A stretch of 64,000 bases of DNA from Candidatus Nitrosopelagicus sp. (lineage in GTDB: Archaea > Thermoproteota > Nitrososphaeria > Nitrososphaerales > Nitrosopumilaceae): contig JAOMCX010000005.1 of NCBI GenBank assembly GCA_028345195.1, positions 1 to 64,000 on the forward strand, read 5' to 3'. The position numbers and the translations under genes are program-made. Every line of letters starts with the position of its first letter. Position 1 is the first letter of the stretch. Below the pieces are notes generated by a model. The model did not search any database and was not told the origin of the DNA. It saw nothing but the letters and a program-made list of their open reading frames with translations. Of the stretch, positions 41,707 through 51,715 are shown in pieces.

Positions 41707-42467
41707 CTAGAAAAACTTCTGATGTATACACATTGTTCATAAGGAATTATCATTTCTTCAGGAACAATTTGTCTGTTTGTTAATTCAGATTCTGAATCTC
41801 TGACAATTGCTATTGGATGTAAATCATTTCCTTCTCCCATCTTATGATTTGCAATTGATGCTAAATTATCTGCAGTTGCTTGAAATGTAACTTTAAGCGG
41901 GTTTCCATCCAAATCTTTGTCTCCACGTAAATCTTTTGTTGGTTCTATTCCTGCACATGCTATTGCAACACCTGTTGTACCAATTCTTGCAGGCATTAAT
42001 CTACTATCAACTATGATTATTCCAACATGTAAATTTAATTCAAGAAAAATTTTTCTTTTTAATTCTTCGGCAAATTTGTATGGCTCATTAGGATATAAAA
42101 TAATTTTTGTCCCTTTAGAATTTGATTTATCGATCCCAGCATTAGGTGCTAATATTCCATTTGTAGTCGCCATGGCAAATCCTGTAACTCCTCCTACAAT
42201 TCTATCAGATTCTCTATAAACAATTTCCATAAATTGTTCATTGGCATTGAATTTTTCTGCAATTTTTCTTGCTTTTTCACAAACCTTTGATTTTTCTATG
42301 TTTAAGATTCGTCCTTGTGAATTTGAGATAAATTTACTTGAGATTACTAAAACATCCCCTTCTTTCATTGTAACTTTGTTGTTGTGAACTATCTTCTTTA
42401 GTTCATTAAAAAAGGAAAATTTACCATTCTTTTTCTCTGAAGTTAATGGAATTACTGTTAAATTCAT
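41703..42467 (-). CDS. cofE: Coenzyme F420:L-glutamate ligase (CofE)
   Basis: Adds glutamate to F420-0 using GTP. 254 aa with VLVISSKFIS near 40-49, RESDRIVGG, NAGIDKSN and the GEGNDLHP segment characteristic of the family. Thaumarchaea are known to make F420. The stop overlaps the end of srp54 by 4 bp (convergent). Confidence 0.88.
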   Translation of the reverse strand: MNLTVIPLTSEKKNGKFSFFNELKKIVHNNKVTMKEGDVLVISSKFISNSQGRILNIEKSKVCEKARKIAEKFNANEQFMEIVYRESDRIVGGVTGFAMATTNGILAPNAGIDKSNSKGTKIILYPNEPYKFAEELKRKIFLELNLHVGIIIVDSRLMPARIGTTGVAIACAGIEPTKDLRGDKDLDGNPLKVTFQATADNLASIANHKMGEGNDLHPIAIVRDSESELTNRQIVPEEMIIPYEQCVYIRSFSS

Positions 42468-42524
42468 AGCTATTTTAGATACTATTCTCTAATTATTGTT
42501 CTGAAAAGCTTTTAATCTCAATTA

Positions 42525-43811
42525 ATGGCATTGTCGTTTATGAACATAACTGAAAAAATACTAGCTCGTGCTTCTGGTAAAAATACCGTTTCCCCAGATG
42601 ATATTGTTTTTGCCAAGGTCGATAAGGTCATGGTTCATGATGTTTCTGGACCTGGAGTCTTGAAAGTTTTTGATAAATTACAAAAACAAGGAATTGATAC
42701 GTCAAAATTACATGATCCAACAAAAGTTTGGATTGCTGAAGATCATTTTGTTCCATCTGCAGAAAAAATTTCTGCAGAAAATATTGTAAAGCTATCTAAT
42801 TTCTCAAAAAAATATGATATCAAAAAACATTTCAAGTATGGAATGGGTCAATATGGAATATGTCATACATTATCTCATGAAGAGGCATTAGTTAATCCTG
42901 GAGATGTTTATGTTGGTGGTGATTCTCACACTAACACTACTGGTGCATTGGGTGCATTTGCTTGTGGATTAGGTCATACAGATGTTGCATACGTATTACT
43001 AAATGGAGAAATTTGGTTTAAAGTACCTGAAACATATTATTTCAAACTTAATGGAAAACTACCTCCACACGTAATGGCTAAAGACTTCATACTAAAAATT
43101 ATTGGTGATATTGGAAATGACGGTGGAGCATACAATACTATGCAATTTGGTGGAACAGGAATTGACGAAATGTCTGTAGAAAGTAGATTAACATTAACTA
43201 ATATGACTACTGAAGCTGGTGCAAAAAATGGAATTATTGAATCTGACAAAAAAACAGTTGAATATCTAAATCAAAGAGGTGCAACCAATGTTTCTGAATT
43301 TCATGGAGATGAAGATGCCAATTATTCCAAAATTTTAGAGTATGAGGCATCTGAATTGGAACCAACTGTAGCAAAACCATTTTCTCCTGATAACATTACT
43401 GTTGCAAGAGAACTATCTTCTACTGAATTGGATAAATCTTACATTGGTTCTTGTACCGGTGCAAAATATGAGGATCTATTAGCAGCTGCTAAAATTCTTA
43501 AGGGAAGACAAGTAAAAATACGAACCGAAGTATTACCTGCAGCAATTTCCATATACAAAAGAGCAGTAAAAGATGGATTAATTGAAATATTTTTAGATGC
43601 TGGTGCTACTGTAGGTCCACCTACGTGTGGCGCATGCTGTGGTGCTCATATGGGGGTATTGGCAAAAGATGAAATTTGTGTTAGTACTACAAACAGAAAC
43701 TTTCCTGGAAGGATGGGTCATGTAGAATCTCAAACATATCTTGCTTCTCCACAAGTTGCTGCAGCATCAGCTGTAACTGGAAAATTAACTGATCCGAGGG
43801 ATTTGAATTGA
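42525..43811 (+). CDS. 3-isopropylmalate dehydratase/homoaconitase large subunit, archaeal type
   Basis: Aconitase-family large subunit of 428 aa. The [4Fe-4S] Cys are Cys310 (GSCTGAKYED), Cys368 and Cys371 (TCGACCG). GDSHTNTTGALG (132-143) is conserved. It is shorter than the bacterial LeuC and belongs to the archaeal LeuC/HacA type. Its stop overlaps the small-subunit start (ttga). Substrate may be isopropylmalate or a related hydroxy acid. Confidence 0.85.
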   Translation: MALSFMNITEKILARASGKNTVSPDDIVFAKVDKVMVHDVSGPGVLKVFDKLQKQGIDTSKLHDPTKVWIAEDHFVPSAEKISAENIVKLSNFSKKYDIKKHFKYGMGQYGICHTLSHEEALVNPGDVYVGGDSHTNTTGALGAFACGLGHTDVAYVLLNGEIWFKVPETYYFKLNGKLPPHVMAKDFILKIIGDIGNDGGAYNTMQFGGTGIDEMSVESRLTLTNMTTEAGAKNGIIESDKKTVEYLNQRGATNVSEFHGDEDANYSKILEYEASELEPTVAKPFSPDNITVARELSSTELDKSYIGSCTGAKYEDLLAAAKILKGRQVKIRTEVLPAAISIYKRAVKDGLIEIFLDAGATVGPPTCGACCGAHMGVLAKDEICVSTTNRNFPGRMGHVESQTYLASPQVAAASAVTGKLTDPRDLN

Positions 43812-44290
43812 TTGGTAATGTAATAAAATATGAACGTGATAATATCGACACTGATGTTATAATCCCCGGAACATATCTAAAAATTCATGATTATAATGAA
43901 TTAGCAACGCATGCAATGGAAGGACTTGATCCTGATTTTCCATCAAAAGTTAAAGATGGCGATTTTATTGTTGCGGGAAAAAATTTTGGTTGTGGCTCTT
44001 CAAGAGAACATGCACCAATTGCACTCTCAACATGTGGGATAAAGGCAGTAATTGCTACATCTTTTGCAAGAATATTTTATAGAAATTCTGTTGATGGTGC
44101 ATTTTTACTTCCAATAGAAATTGATGATGAAACATATCAAAAAATATCAAATTCTGATAAGCTAGAAATTAACATTGAAAAAAATGAGATAAAAAATATT
44201 ACAAAAAATGAAATCTATACCATGAAACCTTTCTCAGAAATAATAGCAAAAATTATTGCTGCTGGTGGTCTTTTCAAATATAAAAAGTGA
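43808..44290 (+). CDS. 3-isopropylmalate dehydratase/homoaconitase small subunit, archaeal type
   Basis: 160-aa swivel domain with [10 protein letters not shown] (61-70). The specificity loop reads YLKI (23-26). In methanogens YLRT marks homoaconitase and YLVY-type loops mark isopropylmalate isomerase, so the Lys here is closer to the former; this is suggestive only. TTG start. Pairs with the large subunit before it. Confidence 0.83.
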   Translation: MIGNVIKYERDNIDTDVIIPGTYLKIHDYNELATHAMEGLDPDFPSKVKDGDFIVAGKNFGCGSSREHAPIALSTCGIKAVIATSFARIFYRNSVDGAFLLPIEIDDETYQKISNSDKLEINIEKNEIKNITKNEIYTMKPFSEIIAKIIAAGGLFKYKK

Positions 44291-44299
44291 ATATAATAC

Positions 44300-45709
44300 A
44301 TGACTGAAACATTATTTGAGAAAATTTGGAATTCTCATATTGTAGTTGAAAAAGAAAATGAACCTTCGTTAATTTACATTGATCGTCATCTAATTCATGA
44401 AGTAACATCACCTCAGGCTTTCGATGGATTACGTGCCAATCACAGAGATGTCAGACGTAGAGATCTAACTGTAGCTACTATTGATCATAATGTTCCTACT
44501 ACTGATAGAAGTTTACCAATGATTGACGAAACCTCTTCAACACAAATCAAAACACTGGAAAAAAATTGTAAGGATTTTGGAATAAAATTATTTGGAATTA
44601 ATGATCCTAATCAGGGAATTGTACATGTAATAGGACCGCAATTAGGGATCACTTTACCAGGTAGTACAATAGTATGTGGTGATAGTCATACGTCAACACA
44701 AGGTGCATTTGGTGCATTTGCATTTGGTATTGGAACAAGTGAAGTTGAACATACTCTTGCAACTCAAACACTTTGGCTTGAAAAACCAAAAACCTTTGAA
44801 ATCTTAGCCACAGGTAAGCGTAAAAACTCATTTGCAATAACTTCTAAGGACATAATTCTAAGTATTATCAAACAGATTGGAACTGATGGTGGTACTGGTC
44901 ATGTATTAGAATATCGTGGTGATGCAATTACTGATTTATCAATGGAACAAAGAATGACTATTTGTAATATGTCTATTGAGGCTGGTTCTAGAGCTGGTCT
45001 AATTGCACCTGATGAAAAAACATACGATTATCTCAATAATAGAATGTATACACCAAAAAACTATGATGATTTAGTTGACGATTGGAAAAAAAATCTCATG
45101 TCTGATGCTAATTCAAAATTTGATAAAAGTTTTACAATTGATGTAGAAAAAATTGAACCACAAGTAAGTTGGGGAACAAATCCTGCAATGGTGTCTGATG
45201 TAACAGGAAAAATTCCTACTCCTGAAGACTTTGGTCAAAATAATGAAATACAAATCGAAAGTGCAAAAAAGGCATTATTGTATATGGATCTAAAACCTGA
45301 CACTCCAATTATAGAAATTCCAATTGATAGAGTTTTCATTGGTTCCTGTACAAATGCACGTTTAGAAGATTTGAAAGATGCAGCAGAAATTGTAAAAGGT
45401 AAAACAGTTAATTCTGATGTTGGTGCAATTGTTGTTCCAGGCTCACAAATGGTTAAACTGGAAGCTGAAAAATTAGGATTGGATAAAATTTTCAAAGATG
45501 CTAATTTTGAGTGGAGAGAATCTGGTTGCAGTATGTGTCTTGGAATGAATCCTGATATTTTAAAACCTGGTGAACGTTGTGCAAGTACTTCTAATAGAAA
45601 TTTTGAAGGAAGACAAGGCTCTGGTGGTAGAACTCATCTCGTAAGTCCTGTCATGGCTGCTGCATCTGCTATTGCTGGTCATTTTGTTGATGTTAGGGAG
45701 TGGTGTTAA
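44300..45709 (+). CDS. leuC: 3-isopropylmalate dehydratase large subunit, bacterial type (LeuC)
   Basis: 469 aa, the bacterial LeuC length. DHNVPTTDR near 62-70, [12 protein letters not shown] (127-138), and cluster Cys350 (GSCTNAR), Cys410 and Cys413 (CSMCLG). Isomerises 2- and 3-isopropylmalate in leucine synthesis. Follows the archaeal-type pair by 9 bp, so all four subunits can be on one mRNA. Confidence 0.92.
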   Translation: MTETLFEKIWNSHIVVEKENEPSLIYIDRHLIHEVTSPQAFDGLRANHRDVRRRDLTVATIDHNVPTTDRSLPMIDETSSTQIKTLEKNCKDFGIKLFGINDPNQGIVHVIGPQLGITLPGSTIVCGDSHTSTQGAFGAFAFGIGTSEVEHTLATQTLWLEKPKTFEILATGKRKNSFAITSKDIILSIIKQIGTDGGTGHVLEYRGDAITDLSMEQRMTICNMSIEAGSRAGLIAPDEKTYDYLNNRMYTPKNYDDLVDDWKKNLMSDANSKFDKSFTIDVEKIEPQVSWGTNPAMVSDVTGKIPTPEDFGQNNEIQIESAKKALLYMDLKPDTPIIEIPIDRVFIGSCTNARLEDLKDAAEIVKGKTVNSDVGAIVVPGSQMVKLEAEKLGLDKIFKDANFEWRESGCSMCLGMNPDILKPGERCASTSNRNFEGRQGSGGRTHLVSPVMAAASAIAGHFVDVREWC

Positions 45710-45712
45710 AAT

Positions 45713-46300
45713 TTGAAACCTTTTACCAAAATTATTAGTATTATCACTCCATTTGATAAGGCGAATGTTGATACAGATCAAATAATTCCAAAACAATTTC
45801 TCAAATTAATTACAAAATCTGGATTTGGAAAATTTCTTTTTTATGATTGGAGATTCGATCACGATGGACAGGAAAAAAATGATTTCATATTAAATGATTC
45901 AACATATCATAATTCTCAAATACTAATTACAAATGAAAATTTTGGTTGTGGCTCTTCAAGAGAACATGCTGTTTGGGCGTTGAAAGATTTTGGTTTTGAT
46001 GTAATAATTTCTCCTTCATTTGCAGATATCTTCTATAGTAATTGCTTCAAAAATGGGGTTTTACCTATTATCTTAGATATTGGAAAAATTAAAAAATTAT
46101 TAAAATTCAAAGATAAAATTGAACTTGATCTAGACTCACAAAAAATCACTTTTGGTGATGAATCTATAAATTTTGAAATTGATTTGCATAGAAAAATCAG
46201 ATTATTAGAAGGATTAGATGACATCGATCTTACTCTCAAAGAAGATGAAAAAATAGAATATTTTGAAAAAAATTCTTCTAGAATATCGATTTTTGAATAA
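45713..46300 (+). CDS. leuD: 3-isopropylmalate dehydratase small subunit, bacterial type (LeuD)
   Basis: 195 aa with the bacterial LeuD N-terminus (DTDQIIPKQFL at about 19-29, then FLFYDWRF) and [12 protein letters not shown] start 3 bp after leuC. It is about 35 residues longer than the archaeal-type subunit at 43808 and forms the second complete enzyme of the cluster. Confidence 0.92.
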   Translation: MKPFTKIISIITPFDKANVDTDQIIPKQFLKLITKSGFGKFLFYDWRFDHDGQEKNDFILNDSTYHNSQILITNENFGCGSSREHAVWALKDFGFDVIISPSFADIFYSNCFKNGVLPIILDIGKIKKLLKFKDKIELDLDSQKITFGDESINFEIDLHRKIRLLEGLDDIDLTLKEDEKIEYFEKNSSRISIFE

Positions 46301-46324
46301 ACGCAAAAATTTTTTCTGGTAAGA

Positions 46325-46774
46325 CTATCTGTATGATTTTTGTTTTCTTCTTCTTGCGCCGGGACCACCAAATTTCTTTGGTTCTTTTCTTCTTGCATCT
46401 CCGCTGATCAAATATTTATCATAATCTCCAATTTTTTCTTTCAATTGTTGACGCGTTGTTTTGTTAAACGGATGATCTTTTGGTTCTTTCTTAGATTTTG
46501 TCCAACCAATTAAAGCTCTTGTCATCGCTGTAGCGGATGCATATGCTTGTCCCATGAAGCCTCCGCCTCTAACTCTGATTGAAATATCAACCTTATCTCT
46601 AATTTCTTCACCGATAATTTCTAGTGGTGCTAGAATTACTTCTCTTGAAGCTTCTGGCTCAATCATTTCGAGTGGAATATTGTTAATTCTAATTTTCCCT
46701 ACACCTTTTGTGATGTACACATGTGCACTAGATGTTTTTCTTGATGCATAGTAAATCTCTGTTTTAGGAATCAA
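46325..46774 (-). CDS. rps9: 30S ribosomal protein S9 (uS9)
   Basis: 149 aa with the RGGGFMGQAYASATAMTRAL core and the basic C-terminal tail ending RRKQKSYR that reaches the P-site tRNA. Its start overlaps the L13 stop by 4 bp. Last gene of the rpoD-L18e-L13-S9 operon; rpoN and rpoK, often next in archaea, are not here. Confidence 0.94.
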   Translation of the reverse strand: MIPKTEIYYASRKTSSAHVYITKGVGKIRINNIPLEMIEPEASREVILAPLEIIGEEIRDKVDISIRVRGGGFMGQAYASATAMTRALIGWTKSKKEPKDHPFNKTTRQQLKEKIGDYDKYLISGDARRKEPKKFGGPGARRRKQKSYR

Positions 46775-47265
46775 AAGTTGGTTCCTCCAATGTATCTACT
46801 TATTTCTGCCATTGTTGTGTATCGTGATGAATCATGTCTTATCTTTGCTTTCTCAAATTGGATCTTTTCTAAACCTTTTACTTCTTTTGGAACTCCAATG
46901 TAAGTTCTTAATCGTGACAAATCAGTTTTTCCAGATGGTTTATCTTCATATGGAAGCATTCCTCTAATCATTCTGGCAATTACTGTATCTGGTCTTCTAG
47001 GATGTTTAGGTCCATGTTTGTAATTGATGATACTGTTAATTTTTAAAAATTCTTCGTATTCTCCAACGATGCTTTCTTTTTTTCCGCTCATCATAATTTT
47101 ATCACAATTAACTACTGAAACTCTATTTCCTTTTCTTAATAATTTTGCAACGTTTGATGCAAGTCTACCTGCAATCAAGTTTGTACCGTCGACAACTATT
47201 GGTTTACTTAAGTCAATGACTTGTTGTTGCTCTGGTTGAGATTTTCTGTTATTCCATTTAGCCAA
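46771..47265 (-). CDS. rpl13: 50S ribosomal protein L13 (uL13)
   Basis: 164 aa with the VVDGTNLIAGRLASNVAKLL start (25-44) and the MIRGMLPY segment typical of L13. About 20 extra residues precede the usual start. Overlaps L18e by 8 bp and S9 by 4 bp. Confidence 0.93.
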   Translation of the reverse strand: MAKWNNRKSQPEQQQVIDLSKPIVVDGTNLIAGRLASNVAKLLRKGNRVSVVNCDKIMMSGKKESIVGEYEEFLKINSIINYKHGPKHPRRPDTVIARMIRGMLPYEDKPSGKTDLSRLRTYIGVPKEVKGLEKIQFEKAKIRHDSSRYTTMAEISRYIGGTNF

Positions 47266-47605
47266 TTATTTTAACTCCTTTACCTGTTGGATATTTTTCA
47301 ATCATCTTTGAAAATTCTAATATTTCTCCACCTGATTCTATAATTTTTTTTGCTGCAGAATTTGAAATGGATAATGACGAAACTGAAACTTTATGTGAAA
47401 TACTGCCTGTCCCTAAAATTTTACCGGTAATTACTACGGCATTACCATCTTCTGTTGTCTGATTAATTCTGGTAAGATTGACGATTTTTTGATTTGATCT
47501 TGATTTTTGAACATAATCTGCAACTTTTGCCCAAATTGGTGCATCATTATCTTTAGATGCCTTCTTCAAGATTTTTAGCATATTCACTTTAGCTTGTGTT
47601 ACCAT
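47258..47605 (-). CDS. rpl18e: 50S ribosomal protein L18e
   Basis: 115-aa L18e/L15-type protein; VVITGKILGTGSISHKV and the C-terminal KYPTGKGVKIIG match the family. Between rpoD and L13 in the usual archaeal order. Confidence 0.92.
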   Translation of the reverse strand: MVTQAKVNMLKILKKASKDNDAPIWAKVADYVQKSRSNQKIVNLTRINQTTEDGNAVVITGKILGTGSISHKVSVSSLSISNSAAKKIIESGGEILEFSKMIEKYPTGKGVKIIG

Positions 47606-47644
47606 AAGTCAAATCGCCATTTTACCCAAATATAATATGATGTC

Positions 47645-48247
47645 TTACTTGATTTCAGATATGATTGTCTTAAATTCAGATAATTTACTTGATAATTGTT
47701 CTACACTTGATAATATGATATGTTTTGGATTTAGTGCTCCTGTTGATTCCACTGTCAAGAGTTTCTCATCATCTTTTTCAGTATCTGTCAATGTTACAAC
47801 ATTTGCTGAATTCCATCGTGCATGTTCGGTTCCTTTACCTAATCTTGCATATGCTTCAAATTTTATTGATTGACCTGGTGCAAGAGTAACTATTGGAATA
47901 TCATTTGATGTGGGAATGACGCTTTCATCTTGTGATTTCAATTCACCTGACAAAATTGTTCTTGTTTCATCTGAAACACCTGAATCTAATGTAATCATGA
48001 TTTTGTCATTTTCATTCCCATCTCTAGATGCATTCAAATCTGTTTTTAATGGAATTAAACCAACTCTGTGAGCTACACCTTCATCTGCTAAAACAGATGA
48101 ATTCTCCAACATATCGATACTTTCAACTGCATAAATTGGAACTCCATTCAAACAAATTCTTCTTAATGCATTAGCATATTGAAGTGGCACTCCCTTTATC
48201 TTAACAGATACTTTTTCATCATTTTCATTGGTAATTTCTAGAGACAA
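47645..48247 (-). CDS. rpoD: RNA polymerase subunit D (RpoD/Rpo3)
   Basis: Assembly platform subunit, alpha/RPB3-like. 200 aa with YANALRRICLNGVP (24-37) and ADEGVAHRVGLIPL (54-67). It has only one Cys, so the [4Fe-4S] domain 3 seen in many archaeal RpoD proteins is absent. TTG start with a TATA-like stretch about 27 nt upstream; divergent from SBDS. Confidence 0.92.
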   Translation of the reverse strand: MSLEITNENDEKVSVKIKGVPLQYANALRRICLNGVPIYAVESIDMLENSSVLADEGVAHRVGLIPLKTDLNASRDGNENDKIMITLDSGVSDETRTILSGELKSQDESVIPTSNDIPIVTLAPGQSIKFEAYARLGKGTEHARWNSANVVTLTDTEKDDEKLLTVESTGALNPKHIILSSVEQLSSKLSEFKTIISEIK

Positions 48248-48332
48248 ATCTTAATCAAAAAACATACTGTAGTAATAAAAATGTAGACTTATTTCATCAG
48301 AGATAAATACGAATTACTTTGATCCATACAAT

Positions 48333-49019
48333 ATGGATAAGGTTACCATTGTAAAATACAGTTATGCAAGTGAAAAATTTGAGATATTGGTAAAGCCTGA
48401 TCCTGCATTTGATTACAAATTAGGTAAAATTTCCGAAATATCAAAAATATTAGTCTCTGACGAAATATACACTGATTCTGGAAAAGGAACCCGTGCATCA
48501 AATGAGTTACTTGTTAAAGTTTTCAAAACAGAAGATACTACAAAAATAGCTGAAATAATGATGCAAAAAGGTGAACTGAATCTTAATACAGAACAAAGAA
48601 AAAAGATGACTACTGATAAACGAAAACAAATAATCACTTTCATTGCCAAGACCTATGTTGATCCAAAAACACACTTACCACATCCTCCATTAAGAATTGA
48701 ACAAGCAATGATTGATGGCCGTGTATCTGTAGATCCTTTCAAAAATCCTGATGAACAAATTAAAGATATTGTTGAAAAATTAAGACCTATCATTCCATTA
48801 AAAACTGAAAATATAGTTCTCGAAATATCGGTTCCTGCACAATATGTCGCACAATCTTATACTGTTCTAAAATCTACTGGAAGTTTGAAAAAAGAAGATT
48901 GGCAACCAAATGGCTCATTAAAAGCAATACTTGAAATACCCGCTGCCGCAAGACCAAACGTGATAGACAGACTAGGTGCAATTACAAAAGGTACTGCTAA
49001 TGTTGAGGTACAAAAATGA
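48333..49019 (+). CDS. SBDS ribosome maturation protein (SDO1)
   Basis: Releases aIF6 from the large subunit. 228 aa: domain I holds FEILVKPDPAFDYK and SDEIYTDSGKG, then a three-helix domain II (about 95-160) and a ferredoxin-like domain III. First gene of the exosome superoperon; a TATA-like box agataaata (48301-48309) is 27 nt before the ATG. Overlaps Rrp4 by 4 bp. Confidence 0.93.
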   Translation: MDKVTIVKYSYASEKFEILVKPDPAFDYKLGKISEISKILVSDEIYTDSGKGTRASNELLVKVFKTEDTTKIAEIMMQKGELNLNTEQRKKMTTDKRKQIITFIAKTYVDPKTHLPHPPLRIEQAMIDGRVSVDPFKNPDEQIKDIVEKLRPIIPLKTENIVLEISVPAQYVAQSYTVLKSTGSLKKEDWQPNGSLKAILEIPAAARPNVIDRLGAITKGTANVEVQK

Positions 49020-49696
49020 GCGGTGAAAGAAAACGCCACGTAATTCCTGGTGAAGTAATCACATCTGGATCTTATAGAGCTGAGCAAAATACTATTCAAG
49101 TTGGAGATAATATTGTATCAACAATAGTTGGTTTATCGGATGTACACGATGGTAGTGTTAGAGTAATTCCACTTACCGGTGGTTACATGCCAAAAGATGA
49201 TGATTTAGTAATTGGAAAAATATCATCTCATTCTTCATTATCTTGGACTGCAGACATTAATTCTTGTTATGTTGGAATGCTTCCAGCTAGTGATGTTTTT
49301 GGAAGAGATTATTCTTCAAGTTCTGATGATATGACTGCTAAGCTAGCTAAAGGTGATTTAATTGCTGCAAGAATCGTAAATGCTGATATGACTCGTGATC
49401 CACTTATTACAATTAGCGGTCGTGAATTAGGTAAGATTGATTCAGGTGAATTAGTAAAAATTTCTCCAAATAAAGTACCACGTTTAATTGGTAAACGTGG
49501 TTCAATGATACAGATGATTGAATCGTCAACTAATAGTCAAGTTACTATCGGTCAAAATGGATTACTTGTTGTTTCTTCAGAAGATCCAAATGGATTATTA
49601 AAGGCTATACAAGCAATTGAATTGATCGAAGAACAAGCACATGTTGCAAATTTAACTGATCAAGTAAATGAAATGTTGGAATCAAAAAGTGAATAA
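49016..49696 (+). CDS. rrp4: Exosome cap subunit Rrp4
   Basis: RNA-binding cap of the archaeal exosome, 226 aa. An N-terminal domain (VIPGEVITSG), an S1 domain (about 60-135) and a KH domain with VPRLIGKRGSMI (about 154-165). 2 bp before rrp41. Confidence 0.94.
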   Translation: MSGERKRHVIPGEVITSGSYRAEQNTIQVGDNIVSTIVGLSDVHDGSVRVIPLTGGYMPKDDDLVIGKISSHSSLSWTADINSCYVGMLPASDVFGRDYSSSSDDMTAKLAKGDLIAARIVNADMTRDPLITISGRELGKIDSGELVKISPNKVPRLIGKRGSMIQMIESSTNSQVTIGQNGLLVVSSEDPNGLLKAIQAIELIEEQAHVANLTDQVNEMLESKSE

Positions 49697-49698
49697 AA

Positions 49699-50436
49699 AT
49701 GGGCGGAAGAGACACAGATATTGTATTATTAGATGAAAACGGAATTCGTTGTGACGGACGTAAAGTCAACGAAACCAGAAAAGTTACCATAAAAGCAGGC
49801 GTTTTAAAAAATGCTAATGGTTCTGCATATATTGAATTTGGCGATAATAAAATTCTCGTAGGTGTTTATGGTCCTAGAGATGTACATCCAAAACACATGT
49901 CTGATACTGACACAGGAATTTTACGATGTAGATATCACATGGCTCCATTTTCTGTAGGAGAGAGAAAAAATCCTGCGCCATCAAGAAGGGAAGTTGAAAT
50001 TAGTAAAGTCATCAAAGAAGCATTAGAACCTGCAGTTATGTTAAAAGAATTTCCTAGAACTGCAGTTGATGTTTACATGGAAGTATTACAAGCCGATGGT
50101 GGTACAAGATGTGCTGCATTAACTGGTGCATCTGTTGCATTAGCTGATGCTGGAATTCCTATGCGTGACTTGGTAGCAGGATGTGCTGCAGGTAAAGCTG
50201 CTGATGCAGTAATATTGGATGTAAATAATGAAGAAGATCAAGCAGGTCAAGCAGACCTTCCTATTGGTTACATGCCAAATTTGAAAAAGATTACTTTATT
50301 ACAATTAGATGGTGTATTGACTCCTGAAGAGTATAAACAATGTATTGAAATTGGAATTGATGGTTGTAATCAAGTCTATGAAATACAGAAAAAAGCATTA
50401 CAAGACAAGTTCTTTGCAACTGGTGAAAAACAATGA
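49699..50436 (+). CDS. rrp41: Exosome catalytic subunit Rrp41
   Basis: RNase PH-fold subunit that phosphorolyses RNA from the 3' end. 245 aa with GIRCDGRKVNE (14-24), CRYHMAPFS and GERKNPAPSRRE (phosphate and RNA Arg), and the catalytic region DLPIGYMPN (about 188-196). Overlaps rrp42 by 4 bp. Confidence 0.95.
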   Translation: MGGRDTDIVLLDENGIRCDGRKVNETRKVTIKAGVLKNANGSAYIEFGDNKILVGVYGPRDVHPKHMSDTDTGILRCRYHMAPFSVGERKNPAPSRREVEISKVIKEALEPAVMLKEFPRTAVDVYMEVLQADGGTRCAALTGASVALADAGIPMRDLVAGCAAGKAADAVILDVNNEEDQAGQADLPIGYMPNLKKITLLQLDGVLTPEEYKQCIEIGIDGCNQVYEIQKKALQDKFFATGEKQ

Positions 50437-51239
50437 GTGACGGCTTAATTATCGATCAATTAAAGAAGAATCAGATTCTTGATTTACTTAAAGAAGGAAA
50501 ACGTGTTGATGGTCGTCAATTTGATGAACCACGCAAATTAACTATAGACATTGGTGTAATTCCAAAGGCTGAGGGATCTGCACGTGCAAGACTTGGTGAC
50601 ACCGAAGTTGTTGCTGGAGTAAAAGTTCAACCTGAACGTCCATTTCCAGATACTGGAGATAAAGGAATGCTAATTTGTACTGCAGAAATTTTACCAATCG
50701 CACATCCTTCTGCTGAAACTGGTCCACCACAACCACCTGTTGTTGAATTGGCAAGAGTCACTGATAGAGGAATACGAGAAAGTGGAATGTTAGATATGAA
50801 GCAACTTGTTTTAGAAAAAGATAAATCTGTAATTGGTGTATTTTGTGATAATGCCGTAACTGATCACGATGGTAATTTGTTTGATGCATGTTCTTATGCA
50901 TCAACTGCGGCAATCAATGCATGTAAGATTCCTAAATATGAAATGCAAGATGAAAAACCTGTTAAAATTGAAGGTGAATTTACTGAACCTCCTATTACAA
51001 CATTGCCTGTATCTGTAACAATGGCAAAAATAGGTGATTTCATTCTGGTTGATCCTACTATTGAAGAATGGGGCATAATGGATGCACGAATTACAATCAC
51101 ATCTAATTCTGACGGAAACGTGGTTGCACTTCAAAAAGGTGGTTCTGATGGATTTTCTCAAGAAGAATTAATCAAATGTGCTGAATTATCTGTGAAAGTT
51201 GGTAGTAAAATACGAGAGATTATAAAACAATCAAAATAA
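50433..51239 (+). CDS. rrp42: Exosome subunit Rrp42
   Basis: Catalytically inactive RNase PH-fold partner of Rrp41; the two form the hexameric ring. 268 aa with GKRVDGRQFDEPRKL (17-31), GVKVQPERPFPDTG and the family's C-terminal ELSVKVGSKIREI. Confidence 0.94.
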   Translation: MSDGLIIDQLKKNQILDLLKEGKRVDGRQFDEPRKLTIDIGVIPKAEGSARARLGDTEVVAGVKVQPERPFPDTGDKGMLICTAEILPIAHPSAETGPPQPPVVELARVTDRGIRESGMLDMKQLVLEKDKSVIGVFCDNAVTDHDGNLFDACSYASTAAINACKIPKYEMQDEKPVKIEGEFTEPPITTLPVSVTMAKIGDFILVDPTIEEWGIMDARITITSNSDGNVVALQKGGSDGFSQEELIKCAELSVKVGSKIREIIKQSK

Positions 51240-51252
51240 TGTTGTGATTAGA

Positions 51253-51462
51253 ATGGCAAAAAAACAAACTACACTAAAAGGACTTGGTCCTAGATATGGA
51301 ATTAAAATTAGAAAATCATTTACCAAAGTCCATCATTTAATGAAGCAAAAAAGAAAATGTCCTGAATGTGGAGGTCCTGTCGTTCGTGAGGCAGTTGGAA
51401 TTTGGACTTGTAAAAAATGTGGACTAAAAATAGCTGGCACTGCATATGACGTTAAGCTTTAG
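51253..51462 (+). CDS. rpl37ae: 50S ribosomal protein L37Ae
   Basis: Zinc-ribbon ribosomal protein, 69 aa from ATG 51253 (a GTG at 51244 would add three residues). GLGPRYGIKIRK (10-21), CPEC and CKKC. In many archaea rpoP follows; here Pcc1 follows directly, overlapping by 17 bp. Confidence 0.92.
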   Translation: MAKKQTTLKGLGPRYGIKIRKSFTKVHHLMKQKRKCPECGGPVVREAVGIWTCKKCGLKIAGTAYDVKL

Positions 51463-51691
51463 CGCAAAAATTCAATTCTCTTCAGATAAAGAAAATAAAT
51501 CAATTTATGATTCAATTAACACTGACAATGAGTTCTATCCTGAAAATCCTACAAAAACAAAAATCTCTCTTAACAAAGAAATAATAATTGAACTTGAATC
51601 GCACCATTTACCTCATTTACGAGCAAATCTAAATTCTACATTACGCCTGTTACAAGCATCTTATGATACCATAAACTCTGTAAAGACATAA
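51446..51691 (+). CDS. pcc1: KEOPS complex subunit Pcc1
   Basis: 81-aa dimerisation subunit of KEOPS (t6A synthesis). The pattern SFSAKIQF, then a helical HHLPHLRANLNSTLRLLQAS segment (about 52-71), fits the family. Position between L37Ae and prefoldin beta is its usual place in archaea. Confidence 0.82.
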   Translation: MTLSFSAKIQFSSDKENKSIYDSINTDNEFYPENPTKTKISLNKEIIIELESHHLPHLRANLNSTLRLLQASYDTINSVKT

Positions 51692-51715
51692 TAAAACAAT
51701 AATAAATTGTAAATT

